Shown piece by piece: positions 15,194 through 24,253 of a DNA stretch of 64,000 nt. The stretch spans positions 62,001-126,000 of the forward strand of contig CAMDDL010000004.1 of assembly GCA_945891505.1 (NCBI GenBank). The letters run 5' to 3'. Positions within the stretch are counted from its first letter, which is position 1, and each line of letters begins with the position of its first letter. The notes under the pieces were generated by a model. The model saw only the letters and a program-made list of their open reading frames with translations, searched no databases and was not told the DNA's origin. Origin of the DNA: Maricaulis salignorans (GTDB lineage Bacteria > Pseudomonadota > Alphaproteobacteria > Caulobacterales > Aquidulcibacteraceae). The position numbers and the translations under genes were made by a program.

Positions 15194-15955
15194 ATGATCG
15201 AGCAGATGCCGCTATGGCTTGTTTTCCCTATTCTGCTGGCCATGTTTCTGGTCGCCCTCGAACTTGGTTTTCGGATCCGGCAACGGCTCGAGAGGCGTCG
15301 CGAAGGCCAACCCGATCATGGAAAAGGCGGCCAAGAGTTCTTGTTTTCAGCTGTGCTTGGCCTGCTTGCGCTTCTGTTGGGCTTTACCTTCTCGGTCGGT
15401 ATGAGCCGTTATGAGGCGCGTCAGGCTCTTGTGGTGCAGGAGGCTAACGCGATCGGAACGGCCTGGCTGCGCGCCAACCTGCTCGAGGAGCCTGTTCGCA
15501 CCGCTCTCCGGAGCCACTTTAAGGCCTATGTCGAGGCGAGGCTTGAATGGTCCCGGACCGGTCAGACTGACATTGACCGAATGTTGCAGTTGCAGGACGA
15601 TATCTGGCGCGTGACCGGCGAAGCACTCCGGGAGGACCCCTCCAGCGCGCTGTCCAGAACGGTCATGGAGGCGGTGAACAGGAGTTTTGAATTGGCGTCC
15701 GCACGTGAGGCGGCGAGGGAGGCCCATATTCCCGATCGGGTCCTGGCGCTGCTGATCCTGTATGCATTCATTTCTGTCTTGATGCTAGGTTATGTATCTG
15801 GTGCCTCAGGTGTTTTGCGACGGGGCGCAATTCTGCTTTTGATGATCCAGCTTTCTTTGGCGATCGCCCTAATTCTAGATATCGACCGACCGGGCACCGG
15901 TGGTGTGCTGATGAGCCAGCAGCCCATAGAGATGTTGCTCCTGTCGTTGAAATGA
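15194..15955 (+). CDS. DUF4239-like (bestrophin-like) membrane protein
   Basis: 253 aa, four predicted transmembrane helices: residues about 7-26, 50-72, 182-204 and 208-230, with a charged helical middle (about 75-175). The arrangement and the segment GLLALLLGFTFSVGMSRYEARQALVVQEANAIGTAWLRANLL fit the DUF4239 bestrophin-like family, whose function is unknown. A good ribosome site (GGAGAGGGGGAGCC) precedes ATG 15194. No known link to photosynthesis. Codon use looks richer in CGG/GAG/GTC than the flanking bch genes, hinting at a separate origin, but this was judged by eye. Confidence 0.75.
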   Translation: MIEQMPLWLVFPILLAMFLVALELGFRIRQRLERRREGQPDHGKGGQEFLFSAVLGLLALLLGFTFSVGMSRYEARQALVVQEANAIGTAWLRANLLEEPVRTALRSHFKAYVEARLEWSRTGQTDIDRMLQLQDDIWRVTGEALREDPSSALSRTVMEAVNRSFELASAREAAREAHIPDRVLALLILYAFISVLMLGYVSGASGVLRRGAILLLMIQLSLAIALILDIDRPGTGGVLMSQQPIEMLLLSLK

Positions 15956-16387
15956 CAGGCTGCACACAACACCCTACACCCCCGACTATGTTGGCAATCT
16001 CAGCCGGCGATCCCAGCCCGCTAACGTGACTGAGGCCGGGAAACTCTAGCTCCCACTGGCCCGAACAATGGGTGCACCTCACCAGTGGAAACTGGCGTGC
16101 TCTGCTGCCCATCGTTGGTCCAATTTGGTGAACTGGGGCGTCAACAACTTCCATTCAATTGAACGGAAAAGCCCAACTTCCGCTTGCAGGAAAACTAAGG
16201 AGCCAGTCATTTCAATACACGACAAGATGAGAGCCGACCTGATGCAATCGAAGGCGCAAGCCAACAAGCCACTCAATCAGGTGATGAGACGCCTTGCGAG
16301 TTCAAGATCGCGCAAATGCATCTTTGTGCACAGTCCCATCTCCCTGCGGTTTCACCCTTTTCGCCCTGGGGGCAAGTAAAGCAGCCG
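15956..16387. other. 432-bp gap with no gene found
   Basis: Gap between two tail-to-tail genes (DUF4239-like and DUF3422). Short open frames occur but lack ribosome sites and family-like composition. No clear hairpin with a T-run, repeat or tRNA seen. It may be remnant sequence. Confidence 0.5.
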
Positions 16388-17668
16388 CTACTTCTGACCG
16401 GACATATCCTTGCGCAATTGCCGCAAGATGAACCACACGCCCAAGACAACGAAGGGGGCAGAGATCCCCGTGGCCGCCTTGGCATTGAAGTGGAAGATGG
16501 TTTCAGAAAGGCCTTCCATCATGAAAAGGATCAGTCCCAAGGAATAGTAAGAGATGGCAGCAACCGACAGGCCTTCAACGGTTTGTTGCAACCGCAATTG
16601 CTCTTGGCTACGTCGATCCATGGAGGCCAACAGGCCGACATTGATCGCCTCAGAGGCCACTTCGACCCGCGTGTTGAGCATCTGGGTGGTGCGGGCGATG
16701 CGTTCGATCACGTCGCGTTGGCGGTCGCCGACGGCGACACAGGTTCGCATGGCAGGGGCTAACCGACGTTCCATAAAGTCAGAAATCGTCGGGCGACCCT
16801 CAATCGCCAGTTCACGCAATTGCCCGATGCGCTCTTGCACCAGCCCTTCATAGGCACGCGCAGCGGCAAAGCGATAGGTCGTGGCCCCAACCATGGCTTC
16901 GGCCTCCCCCGCCAAGGCTGCCAAGCGCGACAAAAGATTGCGGTCTGCCTCGACGCCGCCTTCATCAGCAACTTGAATGGCCGAAGCCGCTGCCTCGGCT
17001 TCAAAGCGCGCCAAGGTTACAGAGGTGGAGTTTGCAAGCGGGAAAGCCAATAATGCCAGTAAACGATAGGTCTCAATCTCAAACAATTGCTGCAGCACCC
17101 GCCCGGCGGTTACAGGATTTGGGTCTGACTGCACCATGACGAAGCGTGTGAAGGAATCAGGACCCGGGCGAAAATCACTGAAAACATCAATCGAGCCATT
17201 TGCGACCCGTGCTGCAATAATGTCGCTATCGGCAAAGGGCAAATGGTCGGGTGCCAGTGTTGACAGCACGACATGGGCCGCGCCCAGAACCTCCCCGGGC
17301 AGGTCGGCCAGCCAGTCTTGTGGCAGAAGGTCTAAAGCTGTCACCTCAAACATAAAGTCAGGCGTCGTGGGGCTGTCGCGGAATACGGTCCAAGTTGAGA
17401 TTTCGGTATGTCGTTCCCACCGGAGCCGCCAAGTTCCTCCGTCCACCACGCACCAGCGTGCATCGGGCCCCGGTTCAGAAGTCCCAATTTTCCGACAAAG
17501 GGCCGCCATATGGGCGCGGTCGGCACCCACACCGCCTTCACCCGACATGGTGGCAATCCGGGAAGCCAAATGAGGGGCTTGCACAGGGGTCGAGGGCCGG
17601 GCATGCGCTTCGGCGAGAAGAAGGTCCCGCTGCGGGTGAAACTTCAATTGTAAACCTTGCCGTCTCAT
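16388..17668 (-). CDS. DUF3422 family membrane protein
   Basis: 426 aa from ATG 17668, which has GGGAG ten bases upstream; the frame extends to 17773 without homology. The N-terminus has the family hallmark HPQRDLLLAEAHARP, followed by a soluble domain, a helical segment (about 260-370) and two C-terminal membrane helices (about 370-392 and 398-417: GLLASM...ISYYSLGLILFMMEG and ISAPFVVLGVWFILRQL). DUF3422 proteins are common in alphaproteobacteria and of unknown function. Divergent from bchO. Confidence 0.8.
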   Translation of the reverse strand: MRRQGLQLKFHPQRDLLLAEAHARPSTPVQAPHLASRIATMSGEGGVGADRAHMAALCRKIGTSEPGPDARWCVVDGGTWRLRWERHTEISTWTVFRDSPTTPDFMFEVTALDLLPQDWLADLPGEVLGAAHVVLSTLAPDHLPFADSDIIAARVANGSIDVFSDFRPGPDSFTRFVMVQSDPNPVTAGRVLQQLFEIETYRLLALLAFPLANSTSVTLARFEAEAAASAIQVADEGGVEADRNLLSRLAALAGEAEAMVGATTYRFAAARAYEGLVQERIGQLRELAIEGRPTISDFMERRLAPAMRTCVAVGDRQRDVIERIARTTQMLNTRVEVASEAINVGLLASMDRRSQEQLRLQQTVEGLSVAAISYYSLGLILFMMEGLSETIFHFNAKAATGISAPFVVLGVWFILRQLRKDMSGQK

Positions 17669-17934
17669 GCTGTTCTTTCTCCCAGGACCCGCCTGAACGG
17701 TCATGCCTGCGTCCAGTAACAGGCTTGTCATGTCGTAGCTCTGGCGTGCTTGTCTCTGGCAGTATAGCGACAAGCCGGTGTTTTAGGTGGTCACGGGATG
17801 ATAGTAGTGGAACAATCGAGAATCGCGGTGGTGCGAATTGAACGTGACCACACTGTGGACATGGTCGAAACACTTACCAAGCATGCCCCTGAGGGCTGCT
17901 TTGATTTTGCCTTGAGCCATACGGATCTGACCTG

Positions 17935-18813
17935 ATGTACCAGAAGCCAAAATGGAACCGTGAAGGGGTGAATTGGCCAAACCGAGAAAGCAGTCGCTTC
18001 ATTCAAGTCGGCAATCAGAAATGGCATTTGCAGACAATCGGCCAAGGACCTCCGCTCTTGATGTTGCACGGCACAGGGTCGTCCTGTCATTCGTGGGCTG
18101 GCATCGTGCCTTTGCTGGCGCCGCAATATACGTTGATTATGCCAGACCTACCCGGCCATGGCTTTACGCAAACACCGCCTGAAATTGGCCAGTCCCTCCC
18201 CGGAATGGCCGCTCTACTGCGAGACTTATTATCGGCGTTGGACATTGAGCCCAAGGTCGTCATTGGCCATTCGGCAGGGGCAGCGATCGCCGCCGAAATG
18301 ACGTTAGCGGGCTATATCCATCCCCAAGCGATTATTGCCATTAATGGCGCGTTTCAGCCCTTTAAGGGCCTTGCCGCACTTCTTTTCCCAGTCGCTGCCC
18401 ATGTCTTGGGCCTCAATCCGATTACCATTTATGCGGTCGCAGAAGGGGCAAAAGATAGCCGACGGATTGAGAGGCTGATGCGGAGCACCGGTTCAGTCAT
18501 TCCCGACGACATGCTGGCACGCTATCGGGACTTGTTTACCGCACCTGGCCATGTCGCAGGCTTGCTCGGCATGATGGCCAATTGGAACCTAGGCCCCCTA
18601 GTCAAAAATATGGCTAACCTAAAGACGCCGCTTTACCTGTTTTCAGGTTCCAAGGACGCGGCCGTGACGCCGGCCAGCGCACAAGCCCTATGCCAAACAG
18701 TGCCGGAAGCCCGCTTTATCAATATGCCAGAACTGGGCCATCTAGCGCATGAAGAAAACCCACACGCTGTAGCCGCTGCGCTACTGGCTGTTCTCGCACC
18801 AGCTACGACCTAA
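17935..18813 (+). CDS. bchO: Alpha/beta hydrolase BchO, putative magnesium chelatase accessory protein
   Basis: 292 aa. Nucleophile elbow GHSAGAA (111-117), oxyanion segment LLMLHGTGSSCHSW (41-54) and a C-terminal catalytic histidine in MPELGHLAHEENP. This pattern and the N-terminal WPNRESSRFIQVGNQKWHLQTIGQGP match BchO, which usually follows bchD; the exact reaction is not established. Here it is separated from bchID by 15 kb and placed beside crtI. The ATG at 17935 has no clear ribosome site and an in-frame stop lies 33 bp upstream. crtI follows after 156 bp. Confidence 0.88.
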   Translation: MYQKPKWNREGVNWPNRESSRFIQVGNQKWHLQTIGQGPPLLMLHGTGSSCHSWAGIVPLLAPQYTLIMPDLPGHGFTQTPPEIGQSLPGMAALLRDLLSALDIEPKVVIGHSAGAAIAAEMTLAGYIHPQAIIAINGAFQPFKGLAALLFPVAAHVLGLNPITIYAVAEGAKDSRRIERLMRSTGSVIPDDMLARYRDLFTAPGHVAGLLGMMANWNLGPLVKNMANLKTPLYLFSGSKDAAVTPASAQALCQTVPEARFINMPELGHLAHEENPHAVAAALLAVLAPATT

Positions 18814-18969
18814 ATCTATCCTGCCTGAGGGCGAACGGGGTTAAGCTGTGGTTTGCTACACGGCTTATGGCATTCCGTTTGCACTAGGGTCTGTGCAGGC
18901 CCTTGAGTTTCCTCTTTTTCTGGAAGGTCTAGGTCTTGCGCCCACTCAGATTGCGGGTTTAATTGTCCA

Positions 18970-20520
18970 ATGAACTTTACAACAAAACCTTCCGATTTCG
19001 CCTCAGCCCGCGCTGACACCCGCCCACATGCTATCGTTATTGGCGCAGGCTTCGGAGGGCTGGCTGCCGCCATCCGCTTAGGGGCAAAAGGCTATCGCGT
19101 CAGCCTTTACGAAAAGCTCGATGGTCCGGGTGGGCGCGGTTATGTCTATCGCCAAGACGGCTTCACCTTTGATGCTGGCCCGACCATCATCACGGCCCCC
19201 TTCATCTTTGAAGAATTGTGGAACCTCTGCGGCAAGACCCTCTCTGACCACGTGCAACTGCGCAGCATCGACCCGTTTTACAAGATCCGCTTTGATGATG
19301 GGTCTGTCTTTGAGGCCACAGCCGATCTCGATGCGATGCGCAAGCAGATTGCCCGCTTTGAGCCGAACGACCTTGCGGGCTTTGATCGCTATATGGTGGC
19401 GAGTGAAGCGATTTATGATGAAGCCTTCACCAAACTGGTCGACCAGCCGTTTCATGAGCTCTCGACCCTGTTCAAATCCGCGCCCGATTTGATCCGGCTG
19501 GGCGGGTTTAGAACTGTCTATGGCAAGGTCTCGGAATTCTTCAAGAATGAAAAGCTACGGGTGGCGTTCAGTTTCCATCCGCTGCTCATCGGCGGCAATC
19601 CATTTGCCACAACCTCTTATTATTGCCTGATCGCCCACTTAGAGCGCACCTATGGCGTTCATTACGCCTTGGGCGGAACCGGAGCCTTGGTAAAGGGCAT
19701 GGTCGATCTGATTGAAGATCACGGCAATCAGTTGATTTATGATACTGAAATCGACGAAATTCTGACCGACAATGGCCGGGCGGCGGGCGTTCGTTTGGCG
19801 TCGGGGGAGATCGTTCACGCGGATCTTGTGGTTTCCAACGCGGATTTGGGCTGGACCTATTCAAAGCTCCTTCGCAATCAGCCGCGCAAGGTTTGGTCCG
19901 ATGAGAAGATCGCGCGCGCCGATTATTCGATGAGTTTGTTTGTCTGGTATTTCGGGACCAATCGGAAGTTTGACGATTGTTATCAGCACACCATGGTTTT
20001 GGGGCCCCGTTATCAGGAGCTGTTGGCGGATATCTTCACCAAAAAGAAGCTGGCCGAAGATTTCAGCCTCTATCTGCATCGCCCAACGGCAAATGATCCA
20101 AGCCTCGCCCCAGAAGGCTGTGATGCGTTTTATGTCTTGGCCCCGGTTCCTCATTTGGGCAGCGGCGTTGATTGGGCAAGTATGGCAGAGCCTTACCGCA
20201 AAAAGATCGAACAACGTTTGGCAGAAACCGTACTACCGGGCCTGTCTGATGCGATCATCTCGTCGCATATGCTGACGCCACAAGACTTTCAGGATCGCCT
20301 GTTATCGACCAATGGCGCGGCTTTTGGCATGGAACCTAAATTGTTTCAAAGTGCTTGGTTCCGGCCGCATAACATCAGCTCAGACGTGCCGGGGCTCTAT
20401 TTTGTTGGGGCTGGAACACATCCGGGCGCTGGGCTGCCTGGGGTGGTCTCATCGGCCAAGGTGATTGATCGCCTGATCCCGCCAGCAGCTGCTTGGGCTT
20501 CGAAAGTCAAAACGGCTTAA
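18970..20520 (+). CDS. crtI: Phytoene desaturase, CrtI
   Basis: 516 aa FAD-dependent CrtI-type desaturase. Dinucleotide motif IVIGAGFGGLAAAIRLGAKGYRVSLYEKLDGPGGR at residues 22-56 and C-terminal FAD motif GLYFVGAGTHPGAGLPGVVSSAKV. Converts phytoene to neurosporene or lycopene; the number of steps cannot be read from sequence. No ribosome site stands out before ATG 18970. The stop overlaps the convergent crtD stop (shared TTAA, 20517-20520), so there is no room for a terminator between them. Confidence 0.96.
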   Translation: MNFTTKPSDFASARADTRPHAIVIGAGFGGLAAAIRLGAKGYRVSLYEKLDGPGGRGYVYRQDGFTFDAGPTIITAPFIFEELWNLCGKTLSDHVQLRSIDPFYKIRFDDGSVFEATADLDAMRKQIARFEPNDLAGFDRYMVASEAIYDEAFTKLVDQPFHELSTLFKSAPDLIRLGGFRTVYGKVSEFFKNEKLRVAFSFHPLLIGGNPFATTSYYCLIAHLERTYGVHYALGGTGALVKGMVDLIEDHGNQLIYDTEIDEILTDNGRAAGVRLASGEIVHADLVVSNADLGWTYSKLLRNQPRKVWSDEKIARADYSMSLFVWYFGTNRKFDDCYQHTMVLGPRYQELLADIFTKKKLAEDFSLYLHRPTANDPSLAPEGCDAFYVLAPVPHLGSGVDWASMAEPYRKKIEQRLAETVLPGLSDAIISSHMLTPQDFQDRLLSTNGAAFGMEPKLFQSAWFRPHNISSDVPGLYFVGAGTHPGAGLPGVVSSAKVIDRLIPPAAAWASKVKTA

Positions 20521-22004
20521 TCGGTCAGAAAATCCGCTTGGAGGCGGGCAGCGGCAAGCCGCCCGGAAAGAGCTGCCATGGGGATGCCGGGGCCCGGATG
20601 AGCGGAGCCTCCGGCGAGGTAAAGGCCTTTTACGCCGCTGCGGGCACCAGGTCGTTGGAAACTGGCCATCGGTCCATGATTGGCCCGGCCATAAAGCGCA
20701 CCCCCACTTGCTGGGAACAGCGCGTTAAACCCTTGTGGCGTGGTGACTTGTTCGTGGTCGACAGATAGACGCAGGCCACAGCTGGCCATCATGGCCCAAG
20801 CGCTTTGCTTGGCTTTCGCTTCAGCTTCTGGGCCATAAGTTTGGCTGTCGCCATTGGCGGGGGCATTCATTAGGATCAACAGGCGTTCTGGTCGATCGGG
20901 TGGGGTGCAGGCATCGTCACGGTCTTGTGCGCAGATATAGATCGTCGGGGCTTGCGGCGGTCGCTGCCTAGCGAAAACGTCTTGAAACTCCGCCTTGTAA
21001 TCATCGGAAAACAGGACTGTATGGTGCGCTAAATCCAAACCGCTGGTGGTGGCGGTGGCGCACCAGGTGATGGCAGACTGGGATCGTTGGGGCAGGACGA
21101 CGGGCTTCGCTGCTGGCACGGCATCGGGTCCTAAAAGACCTCGGCCAAGGGCAGAGATGTCACCATTGAACACAATGGCATCGGCCTGCATAGCTAGACC
21201 GCTCTTCAGTGCAATTCCGCAAACGCGCCCGTTGCGAGTCTCAATCCGCTCAACATCGGCTTGGAAATGGAACGCGACCCCTTGGCTGATTGCTAAGGAT
21301 TTGAGGGCTTCGGCGACCTTGGCCATGCCGCCATCAACCCGCCACACGCCCTCTTGCTCCACATGGCTGACCAGCATCAAAGTCGCCGGAGCCGCAAAGG
21401 GCGATGAGCCGCAATAGGTGGCATAGCGGCCAAACAATTGCTTGAGGCGGGGATCGCGGAAATAGGCCCCAAGTGCCCCCCAAAGGGTCTGATGTGGCGC
21501 AGTCTGCCACATCGCGCCCAATTTGTTGAAGCCAACGCGGGCAACCAATTCAATGGGGTTCGGACGTTGGCTTGCGATAAAGGGGCCACGCAACGTCTCA
21601 TAGATTGAGGCGCTGCGCTTACAGAAGGCCAGATAGCCTGTCGCATCCTCCGCGCCTGAGAAATCACGAATGGCTTCCGCAGAGGCGTCGCGATCGGCAA
21701 ATAGGTCCAGATTGCCGCCTTGGCACCACGCATGACGGGCCAGAATTGTCGCGGGCAACAAGGTCAGGTGATCGTCGAGGGCGAGGCCCGCATCCTCAAA
21801 CAGGCCATCAAAAACCCACTTCATCGTAAAGACAGTCGGCCCACCATCGATGGCTGTTTCCCCGACCGGCACTTGGCGCATCTTACCACCAATAGTGGCG
21901 GCCCGTTCGACCACGTGAACCTGATGGCCTAGCCGGGCAAGGTCGATCGCGGCGGAAAGGCCGCCCATTCCAGCACCAATGACGACAACCTTCTTGGCCT
22001 TCAC
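20517..22004 (-). CDS. crtD: 1-hydroxycarotenoid 3,4-desaturase (methoxyneurosporene dehydrogenase), CrtD
   Basis: 495 aa from GTG 22004; the GTG overlaps the stop of the upstream gene, which favours it over a further upstream frame extension that would lie inside that gene. FAD motif VVVIGAGMGGLSAAIDLARLGHQV near the N-terminus and the CrtD signature GGPTVFTMKWVFDGLFEDAG (residues about 58-77), plus C-terminal GLYLAGGSAHPGPGIPMAALSG. CrtD introduces the C3,4 double bond in the spheroidene/spirilloxanthin route after CrtC hydration. Convergent with crtI. Confidence 0.93.
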   Translation of the reverse strand: MKAKKVVVIGAGMGGLSAAIDLARLGHQVHVVERAATIGGKMRQVPVGETAIDGGPTVFTMKWVFDGLFEDAGLALDDHLTLLPATILARHAWCQGGNLDLFADRDASAEAIRDFSGAEDATGYLAFCKRSASIYETLRGPFIASQRPNPIELVARVGFNKLGAMWQTAPHQTLWGALGAYFRDPRLKQLFGRYATYCGSSPFAAPATLMLVSHVEQEGVWRVDGGMAKVAEALKSLAISQGVAFHFQADVERIETRNGRVCGIALKSGLAMQADAIVFNGDISALGRGLLGPDAVPAAKPVVLPQRSQSAITWCATATTSGLDLAHHTVLFSDDYKAEFQDVFARQRPPQAPTIYICAQDRDDACTPPDRPERLLILMNAPANGDSQTYGPEAEAKAKQSAWAMMASCGLRLSVDHEQVTTPQGFNALFPASGGALYGRANHGPMASFQRPGARSGVKGLYLAGGSAHPGPGIPMAALSGRLAAARLQADFLTD

Positions 22005-22735
22005 GGAGCCGCGCCTGTGGCCTGTGGCGTGCGGGGGCGCAGGCTCAATCGGATTTGCCGATGGTGGTAGAGGATGATGGCGAGCCCAGTCACCAAAGGA
22101 ATGGCCCATAGGCCTGGGTGCAAAGCGATGGAGGGCATTATCCGAACCGCGCCAAAAGCTGCAAAAGCCGTATAGACCGAAATGCCAGCCCCAACGATGG
22201 CTTTAACATGCTCCATCAAATAGATTTTCGGACCGGGTGAAGGGTTCAGCATAAAGAACAAATTGGTGCCCGCCGTCGCAAAGCCAATGATGGACATGCC
22301 CACCATCAGATATTGGCCAATCAAAACACCCTCAATGGCGCAGGCAAAGGCTGCCACGACCAACATGGGTTGCAGCGCGAGGTTAAGACCACGACGATTG
22401 GCGGCATGATTGGCCTTATTCTTGATCGTCTGAAGACCATACCAAGCGAGATTGATGGTCAAGATCGCCAAATAAAGCATCATCACACCAAAAATTCCCC
22501 GCACAAAAAAGGGGTCCTTCAGGTGTGGGTGGGTCCCCAAGGGGTCAATTAAAGTGCAAATGCTCAATAACAGGGCCACAGAGCCTGCAGCCAAAATCGA
22601 CCATGCAAAAATTTTACCCCACAGCCGGTGATTGCGGTTACCCTTCTTGCCCAGAACCGGGATCCAAAAGCTGACCAGTCCGACCGCTCCAAACACAATG
22701 TGGATGGCAACCAACGTGTGAAACAAGGTAAGCAT
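22001..22735 (-). CDS. DUF2306-like multi-pass membrane protein in an operon with crtD
   Basis: 244 aa, about seven hydrophobic helices. The N-terminus TLFHTLVAIHIVFGAVGLVSFWIPVLGKKGNRNHRLWGKIFAWSI has the conserved histidines, W-x-P and KKG...HR..G pattern of DUF2306-like membrane proteins. The function is unknown; the histidines could bind haem or metal. It starts at ATG 22735 (a GTG precedes) and its stop overlaps the crtD GTG, so crtD translation depends on it. It may act on carotenoid or electron supply to the desaturase or the nearby P450, which is inference from position only. Confidence 0.65.
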   Translation of the reverse strand: MLTLFHTLVAIHIVFGAVGLVSFWIPVLGKKGNRNHRLWGKIFAWSILAAGSVALLLSICTLIDPLGTHPHLKDPFFVRGIFGVMMLYLAILTINLAWYGLQTIKNKANHAANRRGLNLALQPMLVVAAFACAIEGVLIGQYLMVGMSIIGFATAGTNLFFMLNPSPGPKIYLMEHVKAIVGAGISVYTAFAAFGAVRIMPSIALHPGLWAIPLVTGLAIILYHHRQIRLSLRPRTPQATGAAP

Positions 22736-22777
22736 CACTGTCTATCCAGTCGAAAGCGTCTAGTGGGCTGGACATAG

Positions 22778-22787
22778 TGACGCGTCA
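22778..22787. promoter_or_regulatory. Palindrome TGACGCGTCA in a divergent promoter region
   Basis: A perfect 10-bp palindrome lies in the 123-bp gap between the divergent DUF2306-crtD and P450-ATP-grasp units. It is not a PpsR-type site. Ten-base perfect palindromes do occur by chance in 64 kb, so only its position makes it worth listing. Confidence 0.25.
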
Positions 22788-22858
22788 AGCGTTAGGCTTC
22801 AAGGGGTTGAGCGCGGCTTTTTGCGGAGCGATCAAAATGAGTGGGCTGAGGTAGACGG

Positions 22859-24253
22859 GTGTTGGTGGACGAACTTGACGCTCAAGGCGCGGTTTATACC
22901 CCGCCTCGGCCCGCGCCTATGGGGCCATTGGCCAGCTTGATCCGGGTGATCCGACAAGGCGATGGTGATCTGTTGAGCCTGATGCCAGCTGACGCTTACT
23001 TACTGCCGATGGGGCCACTGGGCTATTCGCGTCGCTCCATCCAGATTGTGAATGACCCGGCTTTGACCAAGCCCATTCTGGCCGACGCCGAGGATATCTT
23101 TCCCAAGAATGATTTGATGGTTGGCGCGCTAACGCCCTTGGTGGGCGACAGCATGTTTGTGTCCAGCGGGTCGCTATGGCGTCAACAAAGGCGGATGATT
23201 GATCCGGCCTTCTCCCATATCCGACTGGCGAAAGCCTTTCCGTCTATGGTCGGCGCTTTGGATGATTTTGAGGCGCGTCTGCAGGCCGCCGCTACATCGG
23301 GGCAGGAGATGTCACTCGACCTCGCCATGGGCCAACTGACTGCTGATATCATTTGCCGCACCGTTTTTTCGGCTTCCCTTGCCAATGATACAGCGCGAGA
23401 CGTGTTTGAGTCTTTTGCCTTCTTCGAGCGCAGTGTCGCCCATGTTGAGTTGGTGCGCCTCATCTTTGGTAAGCCCTTTGATGACATACCCCAGCGGGCC
23501 GATGTGTTGGAAGCTTGCGCCCGGATTCGGGGGCATATCGGTCGCCTACTCGACACCCATTTAGAGGCGGGGGCGACATTTGATGATATCGCCGCAGCCG
23601 TGATTGCCGCGCGCGATCTGGAGACCGATACCCGCTTCACCCGCGAAGAATTAATCGACCAATTGGGCGTGTTCTTCCTAGCGGGGCATGAAACAACGGC
23701 CAGCGCTTTGACTTGGGCTTTCTTCATTGCCGCAATGCAGCCCACTGTCGCCGATAAGGTTCAAGCTGAAGCCATGGCAGTTGCCGGTTCTGGCCCGATT
23801 GAGTTCGATCATGTGAAGCGGCTGACCTATGCCCGCAACGTGTTCAAAGAGGCGTTGCGGCTTTATCCACCCATCACTTTCATTCCCCGCGTGGCAGCCC
23901 GCGCAACCACGATCGGAACAAAACACATCAAGCGCGGGACCATGGTGATGATTGCGCCGTGGGCGGTGCATCGTCATCAGGCATTATGGCCAAATCCTGA
24001 TGTGTTCGATCCAGACCGCTTTTTACCAGAGCGAGAGCACGAAATTGTTGCGGGCTCTTACATCCCATTTGGAGCGGGCCCGCGTGTTTGTGTGGGCGCG
24101 GCCTTTGCCACCACGGAGGCAACGCTCATCCTCGCGCGCATTTTGCGGACCTATCGCATTGACGTGCAACAGCCAGAACTTGTGCGCCCTGTTGCCCGGC
24201 TAACAACACGTCCGGCCCAAGAAGTCATGATTAAAGTCTCGGTGCGGGCATGA
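22859..24253 (+). CDS. Cytochrome P450 in the carotenoid cluster
   Basis: 464 aa, complete P450: C-helix WRQQRR (107-112), I-helix oxygen-binding AGHETT (275-280), K-helix EALR (331-334), DPDRF (384-388) and haem loop FGAGPRVCVG with Cys411. The FGAGPRxC loop and length fit the CYP4/CYP102-like group that hydroxylates long hydrocarbon chains. No signal peptide or membrane anchor is evident. Start GTG 22859 follows GAGG; an ATG just upstream is closed by a stop. It overlaps the following ATP-grasp gene (ATGA). A redox partner is not encoded nearby. Substrate unknown; position among crt genes suggests a carotenoid or other isoprenoid/lipid, which is inference. Confidence 0.93.
   Translation: MLVDELDAQGAVYTPPRPAPMGPLASLIRVIRQGDGDLLSLMPADAYLLPMGPLGYSRRSIQIVNDPALTKPILADAEDIFPKNDLMVGALTPLVGDSMFVSSGSLWRQQRRMIDPAFSHIRLAKAFPSMVGALDDFEARLQAAATSGQEMSLDLAMGQLTADIICRTVFSASLANDTARDVFESFAFFERSVAHVELVRLIFGKPFDDIPQRADVLEACARIRGHIGRLLDTHLEAGATFDDIAAAVIAARDLETDTRFTREELIDQLGVFFLAGHETTASALTWAFFIAAMQPTVADKVQAEAMAVAGSGPIEFDHVKRLTYARNVFKEALRLYPPITFIPRVAARATTIGTKHIKRGTMVMIAPWAVHRHQALWPNPDVFDPDRFLPEREHEIVAGSYIPFGAGPRVCVGAAFATTEATLILARILRTYRIDVQQPELVRPVARLTTRPAQEVMIKVSVRA

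Noticed and set aside
16068-16379. 103-codon open frame between the DUF4239-like and DUF3422 genes
   Set aside because: No ribosome site, no family-like sequence, and composition unlike neighbouring genes.
18964-18981. TGT-N12-ACA motif covering the crtI start codon as a PpsR site
   Set aside because: It matches only the six outer bases, and about 16 such matches are expected by chance in 64 kb. It also runs into coding sequence.
23182-23745. 187-codon antisense frame within the P450 gene
   Set aside because: Shadow frame of a clear P450; Ser/Arg-rich composition typical of antisense reading.
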